From JAKFEW01 sp036675505 (GTDB lineage: Bacteria > Cyanobacteriota > Sericytochromatia > S15B-MN24 > JAQBPE01), in NCBI GenBank assembly GCA_036675505.1, contig JAKFEW010000008.1, positions 1 to 27,715 of the forward strand: a DNA stretch of 27,715 bases, in the 5' to 3' direction. Every line of letters begins with the position of its first letter. Position 1 is the stretch's first letter. Below the pieces are notes generated by a model. The model did no database searches. It was not told where the DNA came from and saw only the letters and a program-made list of their open reading frames with translations. The position numbers and the translations under genes were made by a program. Below are positions 7,047-14,700 of the stretch, one piece after another.

Positions 7047-8126
7047 TCAGAACGTCCTGACGCGTCGCCCGGCGTGGCGCGCCCGCGCGAGATCCAGCAA
7101 GCGCCGGATCAGGTCCGGGTAGGCGAGGCCGGTGGCGGCCCACAGGCGCGGGTACATGCTGGTCGCCGTGAAGCCCGGCAGCGTGTTGATTTCGTTGAGC
7201 CACACCCGCTCGCCGTCGCCCTCGACGAAGAAGTCCACGCGTGCGAGGCCTTCCACGCCGATGGAGGCGGCCGCCTCGATCGCGAGCGCCTGCAGCCGTG
7301 CGGCCACGTCCTCGGGCAGGACGGCCGGCACCACGAGGTCCGCGAGGCCCGGCGTGTACTTGGCCTCGTAGTCGTACCAGTCCTTGTGGGGCACCACCTC
7401 GCCGGGCACCGAGGCCTCGAGGCGCTCGCCGCCCAGCACCGCGACCTCGATCTCGCGCGCCTTCACGCCCGACTCGATCAAGACGCGGCGGTCGTAGCCC
7501 AGCGCCATGCGCACGGCCGGCAGCAGCGCTGCTCGCTCGCGGACCTTGTCGACGCCGACGCTCGAGCCGGCGTTGGCCGCCTTCACGAAGAGCGGGTAGC
7601 CCGGCAGCGCCGCCTCGACGCGCGCGATGAGCGCGTCTTCGTCCGCGGCCTGATCCGCCCGGATGACCACGTAAGGCACGATCGGCAGCCCGGCCGCGGC
7701 GAAGGCGGCTTTCATGAAGACCTTGTCCAGGCCCACGGCCGACGCCGCCACGCCCGAGCCGACGTAAGGCACGCCGAGCAGCTCGAGCAGGCCCTGCAGC
7801 GTGCCGTCTTCGCCGACGTCGCCGTGAACCAGCGGGAAGACCACGTCCGCGCCCCACAGCCCGCCGCGCGGCCCCCAGCGCTCAGCAGGCGCCGGGCCGG
7901 GATCCGGCGCGAGGCGCTCGCCGAGGATCTCCGCGGAGAGCGTGCCGGCCGATCGCAACATGCGCGCCGAGGCCTCGGCGGACAGCCAGCGGTCGTTCCG
8001 GTCGAGGCCGAAAAGCAGCACGCGGTGGTCGGCGGGTAACGCCGCCACCACCGAGCTCGCGGAGAGCAGCGTGACGTCATGCTCGCGCGTGCGTCCACCG
8101 AAGATCAGGCCGACGGTTGTTTGCAT
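7047..8126 (-). CDS. ddl: D-alanine--D-alanine ligase
   Basis: A 359-residue ATP-grasp enzyme that joins two D-alanines for the peptidoglycan stem peptide in the cytoplasm. Visible family marks are the N-terminal GGRTREHDVTLLSA (substrate Glu and serine region), LVHGDVGEDGTLQGLLELLGVPYVGSG, the ATP-binding FVKAANAGSSVGV, the omega-loop DYEAKYT, and LNEINTLPGFTATSMYP with the Mg-binding Asn/Glu. The Tyr-Lys in the omega-loop is typical of true D-Ala-D-Ala ligases rather than VanA-type D-Ala-D-Lac ligases. The usual SxEHEVSL motif is slightly altered to TREHDVTL. The start is weakly supported: AGGG sits right next to the ATG. It lies 16 bp after the esterase gene and is probably cotranscribed with it. 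Confidence 0.95.
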   Translation of the reverse strand: MQTTVGLIFGGRTREHDVTLLSASSVVAALPADHRVLLFGLDRNDRWLSAEASARMLRSAGTLSAEILGERLAPDPGPAPAERWGPRGGLWGADVVFPLVHGDVGEDGTLQGLLELLGVPYVGSGVAASAVGLDKVFMKAAFAAAGLPIVPYVVIRADQAADEDALIARVEAALPGYPLFVKAANAGSSVGVDKVRERAALLPAVRMALGYDRRVLIESGVKAREIEVAVLGGERLEASVPGEVVPHKDWYDYEAKYTPGLADLVVPAVLPEDVAARLQALAIEAAASIGVEGLARVDFFVEGDGERVWLNEINTLPGFTATSMYPRLWAATGLAYPDLIRRLLDLARARHAGRRVRTF

Positions 8127-8142
8127 CCCTGCATCGTATCAC

Positions 8143-9465
8143 CTACAGCCCTGTCGGATAGCCTTCGATGCCTGGCCCGTGCATGCCTGGATCGAGCGGC
8201 TCGACCGCAAACGTCGAATCGAAGAACAGGTATGCGTCGTAGCGATCTGCGAGGCGCGTCGGCACGTAGTTGCCGAAATGTTCCCGCGCCGGGTCGTACA
8301 CCACGCCGATCGCGCGCTCGCCGCGCGTCTCGCGCAGCCAGCCGCCCGCCGCGTCGTTCGCGCCGATGCGCGCGAGCGGCAGGTAGAAATTGGGCGGCCC
8401 GATCCGCACGAAGGCGTGTTCGTAGCTGCCCTCGCGGGCCGGCGGCACGCGCATGAACTTGGGCTCGCCGTCCCAGGCGTGCGCGGCCGTGACGGTGCCG
8501 CGGTGCGAGCCGAAGCCGACGGCGATCGCGCTCGGGCCGAACTTCTCGCGCACCAGCTGGCCGACGTTGAGGTAGCCGCCCTGGCCCTCGTGGGTCGCGC
8601 GGAAGTCGCCGATGTGGCTGTTGTGTTCCCAGACGATCGCCTTCGAGCGCGGGCCGTGCTTGTCGAGCAGGCGCTCGAGCACCGCCATCATATGGCGATC
8701 GCGCAGGTTCCAGGTGGTGGCACCACCCCGGACCATGAGCCGGTAGTAGCGCTCGGCGTTGGTCGCCGCGAGCGCGTTGAGCTCGGCGTCGAAGGCGGCC
8801 TCCGCGCCGCCGCGCTCGGCGTGTGTTTCGCGGCTCGTGCGCAGATCGAGCATCGTGCGCACGACCTCGTCCTCACACGATTGGTCCGTGAAGTGCACCT
8901 GCCAGGCGTAGGCCGACGTATCCTCCACGAAGGGATCGAGGCACGCGTAATGGCGTGCGGCGCGGTCCGCGGCTTCGGGATCGACCTTGCGGAGGAACTT
9001 GATCACCTCGCCCATCGAGGTGTGCAGGCTATACACGTCGAGCCCGTAGAAGCCCACCCGCTGCGCCTCGGCCTCTCGCGCATCGTTGAACTCGCGCAGC
9101 CAGGTGAGGAACGCTTCGACCGGCACATTGCGCCACATCCAGGTCGGGAAGCGCTTGAAGCCCTCGAGGGCCTGCCGCACCGTGCCGTCGCCGCCCTTCA
9201 CCCAGCGGTCGACGCGATAGGTGTCCGGCCAGTCGCCCTCGATCGCGACGAAGGTGAAGTTGTGGCGCGCGATCAGACGCTTGGTGATCTCCGCGCGCAC
9301 GGCGTAGAACTCGTGCGTGCCGTGGCTCGCTTCGCCGAGCATCACGACCCGCGCGTCGCCGATGAGGCCGACGAGGTCGTCGTAGTCCGCTTCCGTGCCG
9401 CCGAGCGGCTGCGCCCACCGCGAAAGTGATTCTCGGACGCGCGCCGCAACTTCGATCGAGGCCAT
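8143..9465 (-). CDS. Erythromycin-esterase-family hydrolase
   Basis: A 440-residue member of the Ere/succinoglycan-biosynthesis-type hydrolase family (PF05139). Motifs present are MLGEASHGTHEFY (Glu45, His48 and His51, the active-site region), VAIEGDWPD (Glu76) and the downstream VWEHNSHIGD, so all the usual polar active-site residues seem to be kept. Some family members open macrolide lactones. Most chromosomal ones, including many annotated this way, have unknown substrates, so a resistance role is not implied. The ATG at 9465 is preferred to the GTG at 9468 because AAGGAG sits 7 nt upstream. It is the first gene of an operon with ddl, behind a good promoter (9498-9526). Confidence 0.88.
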   Translation of the reverse strand: MASIEVAARVRESLSRWAQPLGGTEADYDDLVGLIGDARVVMLGEASHGTHEFYAVRAEITKRLIARHNFTFVAIEGDWPDTYRVDRWVKGGDGTVRQALEGFKRFPTWMWRNVPVEAFLTWLREFNDAREAEAQRVGFYGLDVYSLHTSMGEVIKFLRKVDPEAADRAARHYACLDPFVEDTSAYAWQVHFTDQSCEDEVVRTMLDLRTSRETHAERGGAEAAFDAELNALAATNAERYYRLMVRGGATTWNLRDRHMMAVLERLLDKHGPRSKAIVWEHNSHIGDFRATHEGQGGYLNVGQLVREKFGPSAIAVGFGSHRGTVTAAHAWDGEPKFMRVPPAREGSYEHAFVRIGPPNFYLPLARIGANDAAGGWLRETRGERAIGVVYDPAREHFGNYVPTRLADRYDAYLFFDSTFAVEPLDPGMHGPGIEGYPTGL

Positions 9466-9497
9466 CACGTGTCTCCTTCTGCCGGGGTCCCCGATTC

Positions 9498-9526
9498 AGC
9501 ATACGCCGCCGAAAGCGGCTATCCAA
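9498..9526 (-). promoter_or_regulatory. Promoter of the esterase-ddl operon with an internal dyad
   Basis: On the minus strand, TTGGAT (9521-9526), a 17-bp spacer and TATGCT (9498-9503) make a good sigma-70-type promoter about 33 bp before the ATG. The spacer contains GCCGC-CGAAA-GCGGC (9505-9519), an inverted repeat placed where a repressor, or a MerR-type spacer-distorting regulator, could bind. Confidence 0.6.
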
Positions 9527-9545
9527 CCGAGGTTCGAGCGTTCGG

Positions 9546-10229
9546 ATGAGTGGGTACAAGCGAGCTATGACCCCCATGAAGCTCGAAGCCCTCTACATCG
9601 GCACCCCGCGGGAGCTCCCGGGCGAGAGAGCCCCCTGGACCAGCAGCTTCGGCCGCCGCCCGGCGCCCGGCCGCATCGCCGTCACGCCCGACGGCATCGC
9701 GGGCGACGACGTCTTCAACAAGATCCACCATGGCGGGCCGGATCGCGTGCTGCTCGCCTACGCCGTGGGCCACTATGCGGTGTGGAGAGAGGAGCTGGCG
9801 GGCCGCGCCTTCGAGACGCCGGCGTTCGGCGAGAACCTGCTCGTTTCGGGCGCCGACGAGCACAGCGTGCACATCGGGGATGTCTGGCAGGTGGGCGGGG
9901 CGCGCCTGCAGGTGTCGATGCCGCGCTGGCCGTGCGGAAAGATCGCCATGTACAACGGCGTCCCGGACCTGCTCGACCGTGTGATGACCACCGGCCGTTT
10001 CGGCTGGCTGCTGCGGGTGCTTGCGGCGGGAGACATCGGCGCTGGGGACGCCATCGAGTTGGTCGAGCGCCCGCACCCGGACTGGTCGGTCGCGCGGGCG
10101 TTCGTGGTGTTCCGGGACCTGAAGTCGGCTGCCCCGGAGAGCATCGCCGACGCCCGTTCGCTCGCCGACCTCGCAGGTCTGGCGGCGGGCTGGCGCGAGG
10201 GGATCGGCAAGCAGCTCGCGGCGCTGTGA
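9546..10229 (+). CDS. MOSC-domain protein (YiiM-like)
   Basis: A 227-residue protein with a MOSC (molybdenum-cofactor sulfurase C-terminal) domain. Diagnostic stretches are HHGGPDRVLLAY, FGENLLV, HIGDVWQVGGARLQVSMPRWPCGKI with the conserved MOSC Cys, and TGRFGWLLRVLAAGDI. It resembles E. coli YiiM, which binds molybdenum cofactor and has been linked to reduction of N-hydroxylated bases; that role is inferred from the family. The start is uncertain: in-frame ATGs exist at 9546, 9567 and 9576. The last (MKLEALYIG) best matches family beginnings, while the first has GAGG about 13 nt upstream. It is divergent from the esterase operon. Confidence 0.88.
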   Translation: MSGYKRAMTPMKLEALYIGTPRELPGERAPWTSSFGRRPAPGRIAVTPDGIAGDDVFNKIHHGGPDRVLLAYAVGHYAVWREELAGRAFETPAFGENLLVSGADEHSVHIGDVWQVGGARLQVSMPRWPCGKIAMYNGVPDLLDRVMTTGRFGWLLRVLAAGDIGAGDAIELVERPHPDWSVARAFVVFRDLKSAAPESIADARSLADLAGLAAGWREGIGKQLAAL

Positions 10230-10237
10230 ACTCGCCG

Positions 10238-10269
10238 CCTCCGGGCGGTTTGTGATTGAACCGCCGAGG
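10238..10269. terminator. Bidirectional hairpin between convergent genes
   Basis: CCTC-(CG)-GGCGGTT, loop TGTGATTG, then AACCGCC-GAGG: an 11-bp stem with a 2-nt bulge. The stem ends in TT on one strand and is followed by T-rich sequence. It lies between the MOSC stop at 10229 and the stop of the minus-strand gene at 10276, the expected place for a shared terminator. Confidence 0.6.
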
Positions 10270-10275
10270 CTGGAA

Positions 10276-10662
10276 TTACTTGCCCTTTTTGCCCTTGGCG
10301 GTGGCTGCGGCGGCTTTGGCTTCCGGCTTCCTGGCCGCGCTGCCCGTGTCGACCAGGCCCGCGTCGCGCAGGCGCTTGTACTCTTGCGGGTTCACGTTCG
10401 TGGTGTTGCCGCGGGTCCCCTGGACTTCCTTCCAGCCCTTGTATTCCGCCCGCGAGACGCCGGCGGGCCAGCCGAGATTCGGGCTCGTGGCGACGCGTTT
10501 GCGGCGCTTCTTCTTCTTCGGTTCCTCCACGGGCGGTGCGAATTGCTGGTTGTAGACGGCGATGATTTCGCTCCAGATGCGCGGAAGGTCTTCCGCCTTG
10601 CTCTCGGGCTTCTTGATCAATTCAGCGAGGATTTCCAGCGCTTTGTCTTCCGCAATCGACAT
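10276..10662 (-). CDS. Small Lys-rich protein, possible DNA-binding regulator
   Basis: A 128-residue protein with three visible parts. An N-terminal helical region (ILAELIKKPESKAEDLPRI, then WSEIIAVYNQ; residues 10-40) is faintly like the start of MucR/Ros regulators. A basic patch KKKKRRKR follows. Then come two short similar units, SRAEYKGWKEV and NPQEYKRLRDAGLV. The tail is Ala/Lys rich (KAAAATAKGKKGK), as in nucleoid-associated proteins. No zinc finger is present, so MucR membership is not supported. The ATG at 10662 has AAGGAGA 6 nt upstream, a strong RBS. Its base composition is clearly less GC-rich than the neighbours. It starts beside an AT-rich dyad (10689-10706) that could be autoregulatory. 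Confidence 0.7.
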   Translation of the reverse strand: MSIAEDKALEILAELIKKPESKAEDLPRIWSEIIAVYNQQFAPPVEEPKKKKRRKRVATSPNLGWPAGVSRAEYKGWKEVQGTRGNTTNVNPQEYKRLRDAGLVDTGSAARKPEAKAAAATAKGKKGK

Positions 10663-10688
10663 AGAGGTCTCCTTCTTGGCGCGATTAT

Positions 10689-10706
10689 TTCATAAAATGA
10701 TATGAA
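10689..10706. promoter_or_regulatory. AT-rich inverted repeat in a divergent control region
   Basis: TTCATA-AAATGA-TATGAA: perfect 6-bp arms with a 6-bp spacer, 27 bp upstream of the minus-strand Lys-rich gene and 37 bp upstream of the -35 box of the plus-strand gene. The surrounding 60 bp are strikingly AT-rich for this genome, as expected of a regulated divergent promoter. Confidence 0.5.
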
Positions 10707-10742
10707 TTGGAATACTGAATACGTGAATTTTGATGTGCGAGA

Positions 10743-10772
10743 TTGCTGCGCCAATCCTCGTCCGGCTAGAAT
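10743..10772 (+). promoter_or_regulatory. Promoter of the DUF2325-like gene
   Basis: TTGCTG (10743-10748), an 18-bp spacer, then TAGAAT (10767-10772). The predicted transcription start, near 10779, leaves a leader of only about 17-25 nt, which fits the absence of a strong Shine-Dalgarno sequence. Confidence 0.65.
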
Positions 10773-10795
10773 CGTGTCGCGGTGCGGATGCTATG

Positions 10796-11455
10796 ATGAC
10801 GGCGATGCCCTCTGATTTTGCTATCGCCGAATTCCTACTTGAACACGGCTATGACACCCCGGACGCCCAGGCCGCTGCCCGGGCGGTGCTCGAGGCCGCC
10901 GGCCTGACGCGGGCGGGCAAGGCGCGCATGGCCGCGGAGAAGCGCGAGCGAGCGAGCACGTTGCTCGAAGAGACCCTCGTTCGCACCTGCGACGCCGAGG
11001 CCTGCCGGCGCCGGGCCGAGTTCGCGGCCGGCGGGCGGACGGCCGTGGAAGTGGGCGCGGAGCAATGTCCCTACTGCCGAGGCTCCGACAACCGCCGGGC
11101 GATGACGGAGCTGGCCCGCCGGCTGCCTGCCCTGGGCGTGGAGCACCTGCTGGTGTTGGGCGGCACGCCTGTGCTGCACGAGACGATGGCGACCCTCTTG
11201 CGCCAGGCCGGCGGCGGCCTCGAGATCCGCTACGTGGATGGCACGGCCGCGGTGCATACGCGCGACGACGCGAACGTGGCGATGCGCTGGGCCCAGGCCG
11301 TGGCGGTCTGGTCGTCGACGCCGCTGCCGCACAAGGTGTCGACGTTGTATACGGACCATCCGGCGGCGAAGAAATCGGTGCGAATGGTGACGGTCACCCA
11401 GCGAGGCATCGCGGGGCTTTGCACGCAGCTGGTGGCGGCATTGGAGAAGCGTTAG
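10796..11455 (+). CDS. Hypothetical protein with Cys pairs and a DUF2325-like C-terminal domain
   Basis: A 219-residue protein. Residues about 1-60 are helical (FAIAEFLLEHGYDTPDAQAA ...). The centre holds Cys residues in CDAEAC and, about 35 residues on, CPYC, a layout that could bind zinc. The C-terminal 110 residues (LLVLGGTPVLHETMATLLRQ, then YVDGTAAVHT, AVAVWSSTPLPHKVSTLYTD) follow the pattern of DUF2325: a Rossmann-like V-x-GG turn, then a DG, an A-x-h-V strand and a conserved H-x-x-S. The family has no settled function. In-frame ATGs lie at 10793, 10796 and 10805; 10796 has GGA at 7 nt. The gene has its own promoter and is divergent from the Lys-rich gene. Confidence 0.65.
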   Translation: MTAMPSDFAIAEFLLEHGYDTPDAQAAARAVLEAAGLTRAGKARMAAEKRERASTLLEETLVRTCDAEACRRRAEFAAGGRTAVEVGAEQCPYCRGSDNRRAMTELARRLPALGVEHLLVLGGTPVLHETMATLLRQAGGGLEIRYVDGTAAVHTRDDANVAMRWAQAVAVWSSTPLPHKVSTLYTDHPAAKKSVRMVTVTQRGIAGLCTQLVAALEKR

Positions 11456-11464
11456 ACGGGCCGG

Positions 11465-11680
11465 CTACGGGCCGGCAGTCGGCGCGGCGCTCGGGCTTGC
11501 CGAGGGCTTCGGCGACGACTTCTGGTTGCCGGGTGCCGGCGAGCCCGAAGGCGAGGGTGACGGCGAGGCGCCCTTGACCGCCACGGGCAGGGCCGAGATC
11601 GGCATTTCCGGGCAACAGCCTCCGGCGATCGCCGTCGCGAGCCCGAGCGCCACGAGTACGGATCCCTGCAACTTGGTCAT
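11465..11680 (-). CDS. Tiny Pro/Ser-rich lipoprotein
   Basis: A 71-residue protein. The N-terminal MTKLQGSVLVALGLATAIAGGC is a lipoprotein signal with lipobox AIAGGC (lipidated Cys about residue 22, followed by a second Cys). The remaining 49 residues are low-complexity Pro, Ser, Ala and Gly, probably an extended periplasmic tether. AGGA lies 5 nt before the ATG. It starts 37 bp after the NRPS stop on the same strand, so it may be the last gene of that transcript. The role is unknown. Confidence 0.6.
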   Translation of the reverse strand: MTKLQGSVLVALGLATAIAGGCCPEMPISALPVAVKGASPSPSPSGSPAPGNQKSSPKPSASPSAAPTAGP

Positions 11681-11717
11681 GAATTCCTACGCCTCCGAAT
11701 GATCGCTCGCCAGCTCA

Positions 11718-14700
11718 CTATACACGCGTGGCCGGCGTGTCAAACCGATCCCACTCGGTCAAATAGTGCCGCAGCGCCGGCGCGTCCAGGGCGGGACCGG
11801 CCGCCAGCGGCGAGGACCCGCTCGGCGCCAGGGGAGCGGCCTGGGTCTTCCAGGCGGCCGGCTCTTCATGCGCGCCCACGACGGCGGCGATCGCCGCGAG
11901 CTCCCGCGGCAGGTTCTTCGCGGCGAGCAACGCGGCACGCCAGCGCGCGTATGGCACCAGCGCGAGCGGCCGGCCGAGATCCGCGAGGGAGGCCGCCAAG
12001 GTCGCCGGGGTGACCGGGACCTCCGCGGCCAGCTGCCGCGTGGCCATCTCCCCGGCCGACGGTGGGGCCCCGTGCACGATCGCCCGCGCGACCGCATCCA
12101 CCGGCACCGTATGAATCCGGACGTCCAGCGCCGGGAGCATCCCCAGCCACAGGCTCGCGCGCACCAGGCCGCCGAACAGGTCGCGCGGATTGCTGCGGCT
12201 CGCCGTCAGCGCCCCGACGATCTCGCCTGGCCGATACAGCGCCACCACGAGCCCACGCGCCGCCGCCGCCTCCACCAGGCCTTCTGCGGCCCACTTGCTG
12301 TGCGCATAGCTCCCGGCCGAGGGACCATCACCACCGATCGCCGCGAGGCTCGACACGTGGTGGAACCGCGCCCCGCTGGCCGCCGCGAGCCGCAGGGCCT
12401 CGACCGTGCCCGCCACGTTGGCTGGCCTCAGGTCCGCATACGGCCGCACGAGGTTGACCTCGGCGCCCGCGTGGTAGACGTCGCCCACGGCCGCCGCCAG
12501 CGCGGCGTGGGCCGCCGGCGCCAGGCCGAAGCGCGGCTGGCCGAGATCGCCCGGCACCGGCACGACGCGGGCCGCGAGCGTGGCGTCCCAGAGCCCGTAG
12601 CGATCCAGGTTCGCGGCGATGCGCGCGAGCCCCTCGACCGCGTCGGCTGCGCGGACGAGACACCACAGGCGGCCCGTGATCGCCTGGGCCAGCTCCGCGA
12701 GCAGGTACGCGCCGAGGAAGCCGGTGGCCCCCGTGACGAAGGCGTCCGGCCCGCCGGCGGAAGGGGTCGGCACCACGTCGGGGGGCAGCACCGCATCGGC
12801 GATCCACGGCGTGTCGGCGCCATCGTCGGGCGCCTCGAGCTCGGCCGCGAGGCCCGCGACCGTCGGGTGGCGGTAGACGAAATCGGCCGGCACCGGGTGC
12901 CCTTGCAGGGCCGCGAGGCGGGTGGCGAGGCGCAGCGCGGCGAGCGAGTCGCCGCCGGCTGCGAAGAAGTCGTCGTCGCGGCCCGGAAAGGCCCCCAGGA
13001 TCTCGGCCCAGGCGGTGGCGACGCGCAGCTGGCTGGGGCCGCGCGGCGGCAGGCCCGTGGACGGCGCGACCGGCGGTGCGGGCAGCGCGCCCCGATCGAG
13101 CTTGCCGTTCGGCGTGAGCGGAAAGGCCGCGACCGTCACGAGGTCCGCGGGCCACATCACGCGCGGCAGGCGGCGCATCGTCCAGGCGCGCAGGTCCGCC
13201 AGGTCGAGCGCGTCGTCCCCGGTCACGTAGGCCGCCAGCCTGGTGCCGCGCCCCGGCGGCGCGCGGCCGATCACGCACGCGCCCGTGACGGCGGGATGGG
13301 CGCGCAGCACGGCCTCGATCTCCGCCGGCTCGATGCGCACGCCGCCCACCTTGAGCTGCTCATCGAGGCGGCCGAGCAGGTCGACCGTGCCATCCGGCAG
13401 GTATCGCCCCCGATCGCCGGTGCGATACAGCCGGCCCGGGCCGAAGAGGTCGGCCACGAAGCGCTCGTCCGTGAGCTCGGGACGGCCGTGGTAGCCGCGC
13501 GCGACGCCATGGCCGCCGATGTGGATCTCCCCGGGGACGCCGATCGGGCACGGCTCGCCCGCCGCGTCGAGCACGTAGATGCGCTGGCCCGCCAGCGCCC
13601 GCCCGTATGGCACCCGGCGATAGGGCGGCGCGTCCGGGGTGAGTTCGTGGCAAATCGACCAGATCGCGCCCTCCGTGGCGCCGCCGAGGTTCACCACGCG
13701 CGCGCCTGGGGCGAGCGCCCACAGCCTGGCGGGCAGGGCGGGCGGCAGGCGATCGCCGCTCACCATCACCAGCCTCAGGCTCGCGAGGGACGCGCCGCGT
13801 TGTTCGGCGGCGTCGACGAGCAGCTCGAGCAAGGCGGGCGCGGAGTTCCAGACGGTGGCGCCGTCACGTTCGATCAGGTCGACCCAGTGCCCGGGGTCCG
13901 CGGCGCGCGCCGCGTCGGGCATGACCACGGCGCCGCCCGCGGCCCAGAGGCCGAACGCGTCGAAGATCGACAGGTCGAACCCCGGCGACGACACGGCGAG
14001 GACCCGGTCAGCGGGCCCGACGCCGAAGCGGCGGTTCACGTCGATCAGGGTGTTCGACGCGGCGCCATGCGTCGTCATCACGCCCTTGGGACGGCCCGTC
14101 GAGCCGGAGGTGTAGATGACGTAAGCGAGCGCCTCGGGGCCCACCGGCGGCGGGGCGAGGGTCGCGGGCGTCCTGGCCTGCCGATCGGCCAGCACGAGAC
14201 AAGGCGCGAGCCCGGCGGCGCGGTCGGCGGTCGCCGCGGTGGGGACGATCGCGTCGCAGCCAGCGTCCGCGGCCAGGTCTGCGAGGCGGGCATCCGGCAG
14301 CGTGGGGTCGAAGGGCACGAAGGCGGCGCCTGCCACCAGCACGCCCAGCTCGGCGATCAGACGACCGGCGTCGGGCGACGCGAGGACCGCCACGCGGGCG
14401 CCCGGACCGATCCCCGCGGCTTGCAAGTCGGCCGCCAGGGCGCGCGCCGCGGCGTCGAGCTCGGCGTAGGTCCAGCCGCGCCCCTCCGCGATCACGGCGA
14501 CGGCGTCGGGGGTCGTGGCCGCGCTTCGCGCGAAGAGGCCGTGCAGCACGTCGGCGGGCGGCGGGGTGGGCGCTGGGTTCCAGCGATGCAGGGCGTCTTC
14601 GCGGACCGCGTGCGTCAGCAACGGCAGCCGGCCGACGGCGACGTCCGGGGCGGTCACCGCCTCCCGAAGCAGGACCTCGAACTGATCGGCGAGGGCCGCG

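Noticed and set aside
8143..9465. Calling the esterase-family gene a macrolide resistance gene
   Set aside because: Family membership alone does not show macrolide hydrolysis, and there is no mobile or resistance context.
10276..10662. Calling the Lys-rich protein a MucR/Ros regulator
   Set aside because: Only a short helical pattern is similar; the zinc-finger block that defines the family is missing.
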